Below are positions 1 through 39,745 of a stretch of DNA of 64,000 nt, piece after piece. This DNA is from Agrypnia vestita (taxonomy: Eukaryota > Arthropoda > Insecta > Trichoptera > Phryganeidae), in contig JADDOH010004028.1 of assembly GCA_016648135.1 (NCBI GenBank), positions 62,001-126,000 on the forward strand, read 5' to 3'. The notes beneath the pieces are model-generated. The model searched no databases. It saw nothing but the letters and a program-made list of their open reading frames with translations, and was not told where the DNA came from. The position numbers and the translations under genes were made by a program. Within the stretch, counting starts at the first letter, position 1, and every line of letters begins with the position of its first letter.

Positions 1-240
1 TTTACTTGAATATACTCAGTTCAGAATGAAATTAAAAAAAATTAATAATAAAATATGTTTAGTTTAGGGGATTTATTTATGCAAAAATACTTTAACTGCA
101 GTATACACTTGTCTTAAATATATGTGAAAATGACATTCTTCCGCTATGACCCAATCCCCTCACCTAAAGAAGGGGTTTGGTTCATCTCTGTACAATTTTA
201 TACTCTGTGGTGTGTATAGTGTTTCAATTCGTACTCGTAG

Positions 241-28149
<27,909 letters not shown>

Positions 28150-29890
28150 TTAATTACAATACTGAATCCTCGCAATCTTAACGCTACACCTGATGAGATT
28201 CCACAAGACTACATGAAGCATTTTTTGTTATCATTTTTATATTATTTGTATTTATTTTGTCTGTTTTTCACCTATTTTGTATCTTTAAAAACTTCCTCTT
28301 CGTGTATTTAATTTCTTAAATAATAATAAGGTATTGGCAAGCTCTAAGACGGTAGAGCCCAATGTTATTCTTATTTTAAGTAATTTGAAGTTTAAAATTT
28401 TTAACCAGTTCCAGAAAGATGATTATCATCATACACCACTTGATTAGCGGTGTTGTATTATTGAAAATTGACATTTGGATTGTAGTCACACCGTCCATCA
28501 AAGTGCGAAGTGATCTGAAATGGCAATATTCGAGTAAGGAGAAAAAATTGGTCGCCCATATTTATTGTGGCCATGAAAACTGAGACTAATTTTGCCGCAA
28601 ATTCTAATTGTAAAAATAATTTCAGTCTACATTTCCCGTTAACACTAGACTGGGCCAACTTAATATTTTACGAAATTGGACATATTAATTAAAATGATAA
28701 AGAAATCTTATGAAGTTATGTCTCTGTGTTCAAAGTATTCTAAACTATAGATAGATGCCTAATGTTAACTGATCATAATGGATGGAGAGAAAAAATTGCA
28801 TAATGAGAACAATTCTTGGCCTATACAATTCTCTTCCTACTATGTTCGTTTCCTATTGAAAAATAATATTTCTCGTGTTTGTTTTCTCTCGCAGCAAGTG
28901 TTCACAGTTTGCCATCCCTGCAATGTACTGACATTTTATTAAAGTAATCTTAATTTAATCTCTTAGCTTAGTAACAATTTTAAATGTTGGAAAATGAATA
29001 ATTGATAAAATATATATTAAATTCATTATGGTACGTATATACATATTTAGATTTGACATGGATGTGTGTGTAAGGATAAATTTATTGTGGATAATATTTT
29101 TGTTAATACATAATCAATTTGAACTGATTTTAGTGTTTTTTTCATGTCATGAATATGACTAGGTGTATTGCGAGAGTTTTTACATCCTAGATGTTTAATA
29201 CGTAATCTTCTCGGGTTCTTTGATCAGTCTTTTAATTATTTTTTTTTCTCTTTTTCATAATGTTTGATTCTCAGTGCCGTTTACATTTCATTTGAGGATT
29301 GTTACACATTATCATTTAAAAAATACTCATCATTGAATAAAATATAATAATTATTATTTAATTTTGTAATTTTTTCTGTTTTTAATGGATTTCCGTTCTG
29401 TTGAAATTTTCACTGGTTGCCTGTTGATTGAACTTTGTTTTCAACAAATATAGATTTTTAATTAATGTAAATTACTAGTTAATCTTATGGGTCAACATAC
29501 CTTGCAAAAATGCTTTATCATCAATTTATACAGAATATATCCTAGATAATTGTATCAGAGTAACTCCATCGAAGCCATCAATGAAAAATTTATTGTATAT
29601 TTTTAACGAAATTGTATTCTTGTATTGGTTTAAAATATTTACTGCTGTCTACTTTTAATATATTAAATTGCATATTTATTTACGACAGTGTATTTGAGAT
29701 ACAGTTGAAATGCGAGGTTAAACATTTGATTCTGAACAATAATGGGATTGTCGCTTTCAGGGTATGCGTGATGTGAAATGAGAATTACGTAAAAGACTTA
29801 ATATTTTAAAATTCTGATGTTAGATTTGTCTTGTCAGCCAGTTAAGTATTTTTTATTGTATTGAAATAAAAGTTGATAAGAAAACTGTTT
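28150..29890 (+). other. probable TTLL4 3' UTR
   Basis: AT-rich non-coding stretch after the stop. Possible AATAAA signals lie at 29336-29341 and 29865-29870. The second is followed about 20 bases later by T/G-rich sequence (GTTTTATTTATT) and then by unrelated repeat material, so it is my preferred cleavage region. A shorter UTR is possible. No other gene is seen here. Confidence 0.5.
29865..29870 (+). terminator. candidate poly(A) signal AATAAA
   Basis: Canonical hexamer followed by a T-rich downstream element within 25 bases, about 1.7 kb past the TTLL4 stop. The weaker alternative at 29336-29341 lacks a clear GT-rich element. Confidence 0.4.
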
Positions 29891-30661
29891 TATTTATTCC
29901 GATAAAAACACTCTTCGGCAGCCTCAGATGAACTTCACTGCCGCAAACCTTACATTATGGAACACACTGGTTGATTCCAGACAATGTCTAAACCTCTGTT
30001 TAATATTCACATTTAGTGCCGGTTGTATCAACTTTTCTAAAGTAAAAAAAATCGTTTTTAGTGTCCTAGGAACAAAGTTTTAATGAATATTTATATGTAT
30101 AGTATATGTTTTTTTTTATACATATAAAGTTTACTTCATTATCTAGAATCCGTACGTAGATAATTAAGAAATGTTCAATATGACAAAGTTAAGAATGGTC
30201 ATGGTCCATACAAAATTTACCCAGGCCCGACACAGAAGCGACCTATCTCAGTTTTTTTTGTTATATTAAGTGTAATAAAAATATGTATCTTTTTTTTCAA
30301 TATCAGTGTCTAACTATATTGCTAACTATATAACTAAATATATTGCTTTGTTTTTTTCTCCAGGTGTAGTATATAAAAGTTATTTTCCACCCATTTCTAC
30401 TAGCATGCCCGCCGAGATTAGGCTCATTAGAAACGTCCGATGGTCCTACCTAAATAAGTCCAGTAGGAAAAAGCAAAAGTTGTCATAAAAAGAACACTTA
30501 AAGACAAAAAAAAATACACAGATCTCAATACAAGGCATGCAAGCGCAGTACTGCGCCCGCGCCGCGTGGGGTCAGCCTACAAGCACAGTACGTCTGGCCA
30601 GAGGTCCCTAAAATCATTATTTTCACTCTAATTGAAAGAATAAGAGTATTTATATGGATTG

Positions 30662-32235
30662 TATATGTTACAGTGAACTTGCATTTTTAGTGAGACTATA
30701 CTTTCACTAGTAGAAATGTACTTTTCCCGGTCGGGCAGAGTCTGGGCAGTGAAAACATCTAAATCAACGAATTCTCAGATTCACTACACATTATCCGTGA
30801 AAATATATTTTGTTCACGAATGTGCGCATTACTCAAAGCATAGACAATATATCGGTGAAACTATCAATTTGTACACGTAATTCATAAAGCGTAGAAAGTA
30901 TAAAGGCGGCACTTCACTAGGTGATTTTTATTCATTTTGCGGTCCTATTTTAACCCCTAAATTAAAATAGGACAGCGGCACCGCAAAACGAATACGAATT
31001 GCGAAGTAAGGTGTCGGCTGAAAGATCGCGCACTCGGGTTTTTTATGATATCTGACGACTGTCGGAACAAAACGAGGTTATGTCACCATGTAAATATTGG
31101 GGGGATTAAGGGAAAAATTTTATTAATGAATATGTATTTTGTCAATTAAGTTTATTAAATATTTTTTTTTATAACAATACAACAAAAGTTTATTTCTTAC
31201 AAATATAGAAACATAAATAAACATACACCTGGTATTAATAATTTTAAACGAACCTTTAAAAGTGCGTCAAGTAACAAACACTCGATGCGAAAAATACAAA
31301 AAATCAAAGAGATTCTAAGTCATCATTTACGTTTGAATTCATTCAGATTATTCCACATTTCCAATTTTCTATCTTTTTATCAAAAATGTGTCTAATGTCA
31401 TTTGCGTTTCTTGTTTGCGCTGTGTAAAGTGGGTGGTAGACGTACAACATAAATTGCGCAGTTTTTAAGTTCGCAAACCTACTCGGCTCGACGTCGGTGA
31501 CAGACGTGAAGCTTGCTCACACCGTATCATTTCTATGAGTTTAATCGACTGTCTTTTGAATTATAAGATGATCAGAATTTCGTAAGCGTTCGCGATTAAA
31601 ATTTTAAAAATATATTACGGTTTAGTTACCCACCTAAACTAATCCAGTCCAGAAGTGTGACAGTTCGAGAAACAGAACTATCGCCACAGAATAGAGAATA
31701 TGCTATCGCTCAAAGGATTAAAATTAGAAATACTGTCGCTTTGTGGTGACTTTGGACTAGACTAGTGTAGAATGAGACACAAAACGCAAAATAAATTTTG
31801 AAAAACAAGGTCCATGTGCCATTAGAATCTTGTTTTAAAATCATATAATGAAGAATTGGTGCAGCTGAAACTTTCAACACTTCAAAATGACTATTTTAAT
31901 AATATCCGTTACCTACATAATGTTGATATGCACAGAAGAAATTAATAATGCAGTAAGAACCTTGTTCACGCAATGACTTATTAAATTATTATTCAAGGCC
32001 CGGTTGTTTCAATTTGGATAAATAAAAGTATGGAAACGGATTTTAGACTTGTCAAATTTAATTTTTGACAGTTCGGAAACCAATAAATTCACTAGTAAGT
32101 AGAAGTTAAAATATTGTATTAATTTCTATTGGTGAAAAACTCTTTGAATATGATAAGAATGACCTTGAATATAATTTCTCTAAAATGCCAGTGAATGATG
32201 GACTCACTAGAAAAACCGATTCACTGTAACATATA
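30662..32235 (+). mobile_element. element A copy 2, uninterrupted
   Basis: TATATGTTACAGTGAAC at left and GATTCACTGTAACATATA at right form the inverted ends; the ends continue as TTTTTAGTGAGACT and ACTCACTAGAAAAA. It is nearly identical in reverse complement to 3837-7818 minus that copy's insertions, so it shows the empty sites. About 1.57 kb. No transposase recognised. Confidence 0.88.
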
Positions 32236-32440
32236 TACTTTAAGGGTAGGACCATCGGACGATTCTAATGAGCCTAAACTCCGTGGGCATGCTAGTAGAA
32301 ATGGATGAAAAATAACTTTTTCATACCACACCTGGAGAGAAAATAAAGCAATATATTTGTAATACATTTAATATAACAAAAAAAAAAAACTGAGATAGGT
32401 CTCTTTCGTGTAGGACTTGGGTCACAAATGACCATTCTTA

Positions 32441-32866
32441 TTTGCAAGAAATTTTTACGTTTTTTGTTTAAAATTTTAAAACGCTTTTTATTAATATAAA
32501 GAGATGGGTTTAAACAGTATATTCTATTTATTCCCGTATCTTGAGGCTTTACTCACCAATTAAAAGTTAGTTTTTCTTTATTACAAACACCTTACTTATT
32601 ATTTAAAAATAAAAATCCCAAAGTATGAAATGTGCCAATAAATGACGCCGTTGCCAATGGCATTCTGTTTTATAATTATGTCATTTATTGGAATTTTTAT
32701 TTTTAAATATTAAATAAGATGTTTATTAAAAAAAAACAACTTTTAATTAGTGAGTAAAGCCTCAAAATACGGGAATAAATAGAATATAGTGTTTAAATTA
32801 TCTCTTTTATATAAATAAAAACGTTTTAATTAAAAAAAACATAAAAATTTCTTGCAAATTTAAATT
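32441..32866. repeat. palindromic MITE with about 200-bp arms
   Basis: TTTGCAAGAAATTTTTACG at the left is mirrored by AAAATTTCTTGCAAA at the right. The arms pair through TATTCTATTTATTCCCGTAT, GAGGCTTTACTCAC, AATTAAAAGTT and TATTTAAAAATAAAAAT, leaving a centre of about 40-60 bases containing ATGACGCCGTTGCCAATGG. It interrupts the right arm of the fold-back composite. Confidence 0.85.
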
Positions 32867-33023
32867 GTTATAACTTTATTAATATTTAACATTTTTTAAT
32901 TATCTAAGTATGGATTTTAGATAATGAAGTAAAGTTTATACATATAAAAAAACATTATGCGTACATATAATAAATATTCATTAAAACTTTGTTCCGCCTA
33001 GGATACTTAAAACGATTTTTTTT

Positions 33024-34560
33024 GGCCGCGGCCTGTCGATTAATGCTTATATTATCTTGATTATTATACATAATGTTCAGTTTATTACTTTTATATAAGA
33101 ACAAAGGTGCCTGTGCGAGGGTGACAGCAACATAATTGTACGCGTGCGACAAGGATACGTAGCGTAGTGTCTATGTCAATCGAAAATCTCTCTTTGGCGA
33201 CCGGGCTTTATCTAATTGCATAAAAAATTGCAGTCTAGAATATGCATTCTGATATAAATGAATAATAAAAACCCACATTTTCGTAAAAAAAAAACGCCGA
33301 AATATGCATTTGCAGTGAATGTCCAGCCTTAATTCAAAATTTGCCAAAATTCAAAATAAACCATAAAATAAAAAAAAAACTAATAATACACATTGCTTTT
33401 TGATCGCGCGACGCATGTACTATTTAATGGTGCCTTGCAGAATCCACTAATTATTTTGTGGTGATTCCTAAAATTGGGGAATCCTGTGCATGTGCAACGT
33501 TTGGTATGCGTGTGTTGGCCGCCTGGATGTGCGCTTGTAGTTTTAATTTTGCACTTTTTTTATAAATTCCTCTTTCGATTCATTTGTCTAATATCTGTGT
33601 TAAAATGTTTAAATTTAGACTTATCTTTTTATTTCACGCATTTATGGACGATTGTATGTCTAATAACTGTTGTGTATTGATCTAAGACTGAAAAAGGCGG
33701 AATCGAAAATTAAAATTGAGTAAAGATTGAAGAAGTTCCATTAATTGAAAAATAACTGTAAACATTCTAGATTACGGCCATCCAAAAGTGACAAAATGGG
33801 AAGAAAAAAAATTTATTTTTTTTCAATCGAGAACAGCAAATGTCTATACCGGGCATTTTAGTAATAGGAATGTCGCAATCATTGCATTAAAAATTATATA
33901 ATATCGAAAAAATATTCATTTAGCAGGACCAGTGAAGTTTCAATAGCGTGATAAATATTGCGTTTTCAAAAATTTTTCTTGAAGATTGTGAAAATACACA
34001 TGTTTTTCTCATCATTAACGGTTTTTTCATGAATTACGACTTTTGGCAAATTTCGCAATTGAATTGTATTTTTTTTTGTTTCATGAATTTCGAATTAGCG
34101 AGGTTCCGTATGATTCAAGAAATTTTTTTTGGGTCCCTTCAATTTAAAATGTTGGCTGTGTAAAAGGTTAGGCATGTTTGTGCTCGATGACTTGTTTAGT
34201 TATTGAAAAATTAAACAAAGATTTTAACATTTTTGGCCAAAAACACCGTTCTGATATACCTACCTTAGCTTACGTATTCGCCAGGCGTGACCCCGTGAGA
34301 AGATGGACAGAATCGCTGAAAGAGCTAAAATCGCCATATCGAAAATTACAAATTCAAAAAATGCTTTGAAATTTTAAAATGCACTGGCAAGTGTATTAAA
34401 TTTGATAGAAACTAAATTTAAGGGGATAAATGCAGGTAATATTGATGAATAAATAAAGATTTTTTGAGAAAAATGAAAAAATTCGCGTATTTTTTATAAT
34501 CTTGTATATTCGTTGACTGAATGTAAATATGACTAATCCAATAAAATAGGTATGCTAGTA
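33024..34560. other. intergenic, mostly unassigned
   Basis: AT-rich. The only recognised item is a pogo-like relic on the - strand at about 34020-34150, sharing CGGAACCTCGCTAATTCG and GAAGGGACCCAAAAAA with the element at 12861. An open frame at 34178-34369 has no family signature. Confidence 0.5.
34020..34150 (-). mobile_element. pogo-like end relic
   Basis: The complement reads TTGAAGGGACCCAAAAAAAA, then ATACGGAACCTCGCTAATTC, then a block like TTTGCCAAAA. The same order and words occur at 12880-12990. The terminal CAGT is lost. Confidence 0.7.
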
Positions 34561-34599
34561 GGTTATAAAATGATTAAGAACCTTGGTTATTTGCCATGC

Positions 34600-34660
34600 G
34601 TTGGTTTTTATGCCGATGACATAGTATTTTCATCAGGGGCTTGGTTAGGGTGCAGGCGGA
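34600..34660 (+). pseudogene. possible reverse transcriptase active-site fragment
   Basis: One frame reads GFYADDIVFSSG, the YADD box of LINE reverse transcriptases. Flanking sequence is broken and not recognisable, so this is a short relic or a chance match. Confidence 0.35.
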
Positions 34661-37019
34661 TGTCTCACTGGACATTTTGGAAATTATCTTGAGACACAAT
34701 ACCTACAACGTGAATGACAATAACAAAAATGTTGTTTAGGTAAGGTTTAGAGTTCGGATAAAAGAGTTTGTTGATCGATGCTTATTTCTCACCGAAGATA
34801 TGCTCGGAGAGCTAGTGAAGAACAAGTAAAGGTAAATATACTAGGACGGCTTACTTTGTTGACAGGCTGCGCCGGTCCGCACGTCGGTTTGTTTACGAAA
34901 ACGAAACTGCGAGGGCTAACCCGTACCTACCTACATGATGCAGGGTCGGATGGGTACCGCCACAGCTGTTTTAGCTTAAGCTATCAACACAGACTTGAAG
35001 ACAAGAACTCTTGAGACGACCTTTCAAAGACCGAGCGTACAAGAAGTTAAGAATAGCATGGATCTGAAAATATTTTAGAGTTAAAACAGTGTCTTAAGGC
35101 CGTATTTGTTTTAATTCTTTCCCTTTTTTGTTTCGCTTTCTCTTTAGCTTCTGAATTTACTTCATTTTTCTCAGAGATCTAGGGGTCGCGGTCGCTTGGA
35201 AGCGTAGCCCCTTGCAATTGCGACCAGAGCGACGCCGTCACTGACTATCAGGTTGTAGCCTATCATTTTAAATTTCATCACGTCAATCTACTGAATGTGG
35301 CCAGAAATGGCCAAAGAGAATTTTAGTATCAATAAAATGATATTAAAATCCTATTATTAATACAACAATAACGTGACATGAGTTATCGAAACCTTACCAA
35401 CATTTTTTTTCTAATCATAAGCGTGTAAAAATTCTCTAATACATCACAATACAGGCATCGTAATTTTCCTACTGAACTCTGAACTAGAGGCCCGACTTCC
35501 GCATGAGTTACCGCTAGGGCTGTGCAGTCTGCCGACTCTGACTCCGACTTTACCTCACAATCCGACTCCGAATGACTTAATGCGATCGGACAAAGATAGA
35601 AAGGAACACTTTTCATACAACAGTTTTTAGGTGCAGCATTGATCAGCTTAAACGCAAGGGCTTTAGCGAGAAAATACGATGTAATGCGCGATATAGTAAT
35701 AATGTAAATGTAACTACATATTCGTCTGTAAACTACCCATGGCACATTCATCTTTGATGAATTAAAAGAGAACGCAATTTTATAAACGTCTGTGGCTATT
35801 TGAGGAAATGAAAGCCACGAGTATCGTAGATCATACATTTAGTCGTAAGTTGCCAGTATCAATATTATCATTCGTTAATTCAGTCGCAATTAGGTTTTCC
35901 TTATGGCAATTAGTGATGTTAGTTACTCCGCTAGTCGAAGCCCGCGGTGTGGTCCAGCGCAGCCAATTTCCATTCTGGCACGTGGCTTGCATCGAGCCTT
36001 GTGCCGTTATCATTCGGCTATCAACAAAGGTGAACTACCTATCTTTTTTTAATCCTCATACTGTCGGCTACCTATATCTTTGTATATTTCGTCGATCGCA
36101 GCGGTACTTTGCCCCAAATTTTTAGGCGTTTATGAAACAATCATTGTTCAATTCGAAAAACTTTAATAACTTAAGTAATTTCAATCTGAAATACATATTA
36201 TCATTATTCCCGGATAGCGTGCTTTTTTAGTCACGCAACAAGATACTGCTCAATTTCGTATCTTAAATGACATTGAAAGCAATCGGCTTTGAATCAAACC
36301 GCGACGCCGCGCCGACAGCGCTTAAGTCGACCATTTTTGCTAAACTTCTCCTCGGCCCCTACAGGTGTCTGGTGCACAGGTTTTGTGTTAAAGTATATCT
36401 TTAATATTATTAGGTAGACCTATAGATTTTAGACAGTGAGCGTTTGAAATACTGGAATGTGACACCGAGAATCCGTATGTACCTAGGTACCTACCTGCCG
36501 AACGTAGTTCTGAGTCAAAAAGGATTCGTAGTCGATCGATTTCTGACGACTTCGATTTCGACGAATCCACATCCCTGGTCACCGCGCGGGGTACGGGTTA
36601 ATATAAATCGCCGGTCCGTCACAAACGTGCGCTGGTGCCAATTTTAGTGGCGGTATTTAGCCCCAGAATCAATTACTGAATTATAGTACCGGTTTTTTTT
36701 TCACCTCGAAGTTTGATGTATGGCACGACTATACCGGCTGTAATCATTGTAATTGAGTTTACATCGGGATCGCCGGAGTTGTTTTACGGAGGAGTAATTA
36801 TTGCTGTCCGCCACGATCGGTGCGAACTGGCTTCGAGCCGTTCTAGTGGAGGAGCCCCATTAGTGCCATGGGACCCTGCTCTTCTCGCACCTACCTACTC
36901 TCAGTGACGTCCATTGATAAAGTGCCGCCCGTAAGCATATTTCAGGACGCCGTCCCAGCTATCTTTTATCGTTCAACTAATTAATTTTAATTTTAATTTT
37001 TTCAATTTTTGTATACATA
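34661..37019. other. intergenic, GC-mixed, unassigned
   Basis: Higher GC than the introns, with several open frames of 60-150 codons on both strands (for example 35383-35838 on -, 35808-36125 on +). None shows a domain. Short repeats of GACTCCGACT type lie at 35530-35572. I see no exon set with coherent splice sites. Confidence 0.4.
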
Positions 37020-37300
37020 TTAATACAGTGGCGGGTTTATTGGCAGTTGGCAATTTCTTCCAGCCAACCACACAATTTAATAAAACAATTAAAACATATT
37101 TCCGATGTACAATGTTATAGTAACAAAATTAGCTCCACGATAAAGATACAAGTAGGAGATGGAAGGGGACAAGGAAAGATTGCTTACACTAGGTTTTGGG
37201 AGAGATAAAATTGCTTTAGTCTACTTTTGAAGGTAGTTATGATCTGTGATGATGTGATGTCTGTGCATAGTTGATTCCACAGCCTAGCCGACTGTACTCA
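37020..37300 (-). pseudogene. LINE 3' tail
   Basis: On the - strand, near 37290 downward: VQSARLWNQLCTDITSSQII, then TTFKSRLKQFYLSQN, followed by a stop-rich 3' UTR. The pattern ARLWN.LP.DI..A.....FK..LK is the usual C-terminus of Jockey/CR1-type ORF2. Confidence 0.78.
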
Positions 37301-37401
37301 TCTAGTATTTGGAATGGGAATTACTGTCAGCTGAACGGAGTGAACTTGTGAACTATGCTTAGATATAAATATATAGATTTATGATATAAACTCACCAACA
37401 A

Positions 37402-37715
37402 CTATGCTCTTCAACCTCTATGCAGAAAAAATATTTGAGAAGGCTCTATATGAACGCTTGGTAATAAATGGAAAGAAGCTAGGCAGACGATACCATGATT
37501 CTGGTGAACCCCGTGGAAGGTCTCTACTACGACTATCAATGCATGCGAAGTATATGGTATTCAACTAATTGCAAAGAAGACAAAATACAAAACAATTTTT
37601 AGCAAACGAAATTAAATGAATGATGGCGGCCTGCACATAAATAAATGGACCAGAAAGGGTAGATAAAATAGTTTACCTGAAAACTGGAAACCTAACTAAC
37701 TAACTAACTAACCAT
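37402..37715 (+). pseudogene. decayed RTE-like reverse transcriptase with (ACTA)n
   Basis: The frame reads LFNLYAEKIFEKALYERLVI, then NGKKLGRRYHDSG where family members have the YADD box, then broken sequence with INGPERVDKIVYL. A CTAACTAACTAAC tract (37692-37714) follows. The order NLY.E.IF..AL...V.NG...RYADD and I.RVD.IVYLG is typical of RTE-type LINEs. Frameshifted and dead. Confidence 0.65.
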
Positions 37716-37800
37716 CACGCCGTTTCCCCGCAGGGGTAGGCAGAGAGGATTGAACGCCACACTCTTCTATCCTGGCACACCACTTTTGCTTCGGCCACAT
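37716..37800 (+). mobile_element. RTE-like 3' region
   Basis: CATCACGCCGTTTCCCCGCAGGGGTAGGCAGAGA, split here only by naming its start and end words (CATCACGCCG ... GGTAGGCAGAGA), followed by TGGCACACCACTTTTGC. This block resembles a tail I recall from lepidopteran genomic repeats, which is part of the taxonomic hint. Recall only; no search was run. Confidence 0.4.
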
Positions 37801-38161
37801 TCATACATTATGAACGACAATGATACGACGATATTTGTTTCCTATACTTTTAACTGTATGGAATCTAATCATGGATGCTCACTGAAACAATGCCAAAGCG
37901 ACTTGAAGCATCTACACATGTCGTCCAAAAATAAGCTAGAGTGATAGAGTTATTATATATATTAGTTAGAGTTAAAAACCTGGAAATAAACCCATATTAT
38001 GAGACGTCCAGAAAAATACCAGATTTTGCATCGCATCAAGAGGTCATGGAAGATGAAAGACCTGGCAGAAGAATCTGGCGTAATGGTTCGGTAAATCCAC
38101 ATTTCAAATATTTCGAGCTTCTGCAAGCAAGTTAATATCATAACTTGATCGCTAGCTTTCG

Positions 38162-38266
38162 ATAACCGGATAGTACTAGAAGAAGAAGAAAACAATAACT
38201 GTCGGCTCTTACAGTAACCGGACAGCACTAGAAGAAGTAGAAAAACTATCGGCTTTTAAAGTAAAG
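38162..38266. repeat. 52-bp tandem pair
   Basis: ATAACCGGATAGTACTAGAA at 38162 and GTAACCGGACAGCACTAGAA at 38214 start two units sharing AGAAG.AGAAAA and CTGTCGGCT/CTATCGGCT. Confidence 0.8.
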
Positions 38267-38977
38267 TTTTTAGTAATTTTGATGGATGCATTTGGCAGCA
38301 TCATTGATATTGTACCGACAATAAAGCATTTAAAAATTTAACGTTTAAATTATGTTTTCTTTGAAAAAGCACTTAATTCGGTCCATTTCCTTCCTGGATT
38401 AAAATGAATGCTGCCGACCTTTGCCGTTTTTTCACAACAAAATTTTATGGATCTTGCCCACTGATATTTTTCTAACAAGTTTAACGTTAGATTTTTCGCG
38501 CACCATTGTGAAACAGCCGCTTAAAATACCATTTATAGTTTATTTCCGTTTTTTGTACTACACGGTAAGTAATTTTACTTTTTTATATTCCGCTCCCAAT
38601 TGCCGCCTTATTAGAATTTGCCACGTTAAGCGCCGCCTTACTTGTCTATGCCCACGGGACGACCCTGCCTTAGTACTATGAATACCGTATTCCTTTCTTG
38701 TAGTTCATCTGAAGTCATTAATATACTAAACACAATTAATATTTTTAAAAAAGCTAGTCAAGTGAAATAGTAATAATGAAACCTTAAGGCTGAGTATTTC
38801 TTGCAGTAGGTACCTACAGCCGGAGGGCGATAATTCTATTAACGTGAAGGCAGTGACGCTAAATTACCAGCAGTTGGGAGTTCGTGTCCGTCGAATCCAT
38901 AAATCCTCAAACAACCCCGATCTCATTCAAGTGGAAGCTGTTGGTTTTGTGAACTCAAAATATTCATAATAGACTTA

Positions 38978-38999
38978 GAAAGAGAGAGAGAGAGAGAGA
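38978..38999. repeat. (GA)n microsatellite
   Basis: About 11 GA repeats in an otherwise AT-rich stretch. Confidence 0.9.
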
Positions 39000-39371
39000 T
39001 CCATATTCCATTTCTGCAACATTAAATTTCACTAATCAATAATTTTTTAGATTTATATCTATAATGAAAACCGCATCGGCATCGGTGAGAATTTATCATG
39101 TTTATTTAAATGATATCACCACTATAGTAGGGAACTTCGATTTTAATATATTAAGGCTGAAAAGGCTAAAAGCTCAAGGCATAATAAAAACCTTAACTCT
39201 CATACATATTCAAATTCACAAATACTCGTGTATTTTCAACATTCTAATGTATTGTCGCGGGTCGCTGCGGTGGGATCCAAATGAAACAATTATTAAGCTT
39301 TTATTAGTAAACAAGTACCTAGTGGAAACAAACTTTTGCTGGATCAATATTTTACATTTCGCACTAATTTA

Positions 39372-39460
39372 CCGTCTTCTGGGGTATACCGTGTTTTAAT
39401 AACCTTTCTGGTCGACGTTTCGGATTCCATTGCAGGGTCCATCATCAGAGCTGATGTGTT
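39372..39460 (-). mobile_element. Penelope-like terminal repeat fragment with hammerhead-like core
   Basis: The complement has CTGATGA (39442-39448), then TGGACCCTGCAATGGAATCC, then GAAACGTCGACC (39411-39422), then ACGGTATACCCCAGAAGACG. The same layout occurs at 21338-21495. This copy keeps the intact CTGATGA box. Confidence 0.55.
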
Positions 39461-39479
39461 ATTGAACGATTTGAGTGAT

Positions 39480-39745
39480 ATTTTTGTTCTTTTCTCTATA
39501 AAAGCAATAATTAAAAAAAATTGAATGTAGTCATCGAGGATTACTAATTAATAATGTACTGAATATGAGATTTTATATCATACCTAGTCTATAAATTTAT
39601 AGGAAACATTATTTTGGAAGGGATAGATACATAAAATCTAGAACTCAGTACGTTTTAAATTAGTAATCCTCGGTGACTACATTCAAAACATTTTTTAAAT
39701 TTTTTGGATATACATAAGTGCCTTTGCTTTTATATCCCGCGTTTG
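39480..39745. repeat. fold-back family B, palindromic copy
   Basis: The right half has GGAAGGGATAGATACATAAA, CAGTACGTTTTAAATTAGTA and ATCCTCGGTGACTACATTC; the left half has the complements (GAATGTAGTCATCGAGGATT, ACTAATTAATAATGTACTGA). Related single arms at 17340 and 54955. Confidence 0.8.

Larger units (their letters stand above)
30044..33023. mobile_element. 3-kb fold-back (long inverted repeat) composite
   Basis: Left arm about 30044-30455, right arm about 32244-33023 with an insert. Matching words: AAATCGTTTT.AGT.TCCTAGG at the outer tips, AATGAATATTTAT, ACTTCATTATCTA, GACCTATCTCAGTTTT, CCATTTCTACTAGCATGCCC and GTCCGATGGTCCTACC at the inner tips. The loop holds element A copy 2 (30662-32235). 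The right arm is split by a MITE (32441-32866). Arm divergence looks around 10-20%. It may be a foldback-type transposon or two inverted copies of one repeat. Confidence 0.75.

Noticed and set aside
35383..36125. 151-codon - and 105-codon + strand frames
   Set aside because: The longest frames in the region, but composition is irregular and no family pattern is visible; not enough for a gene call.
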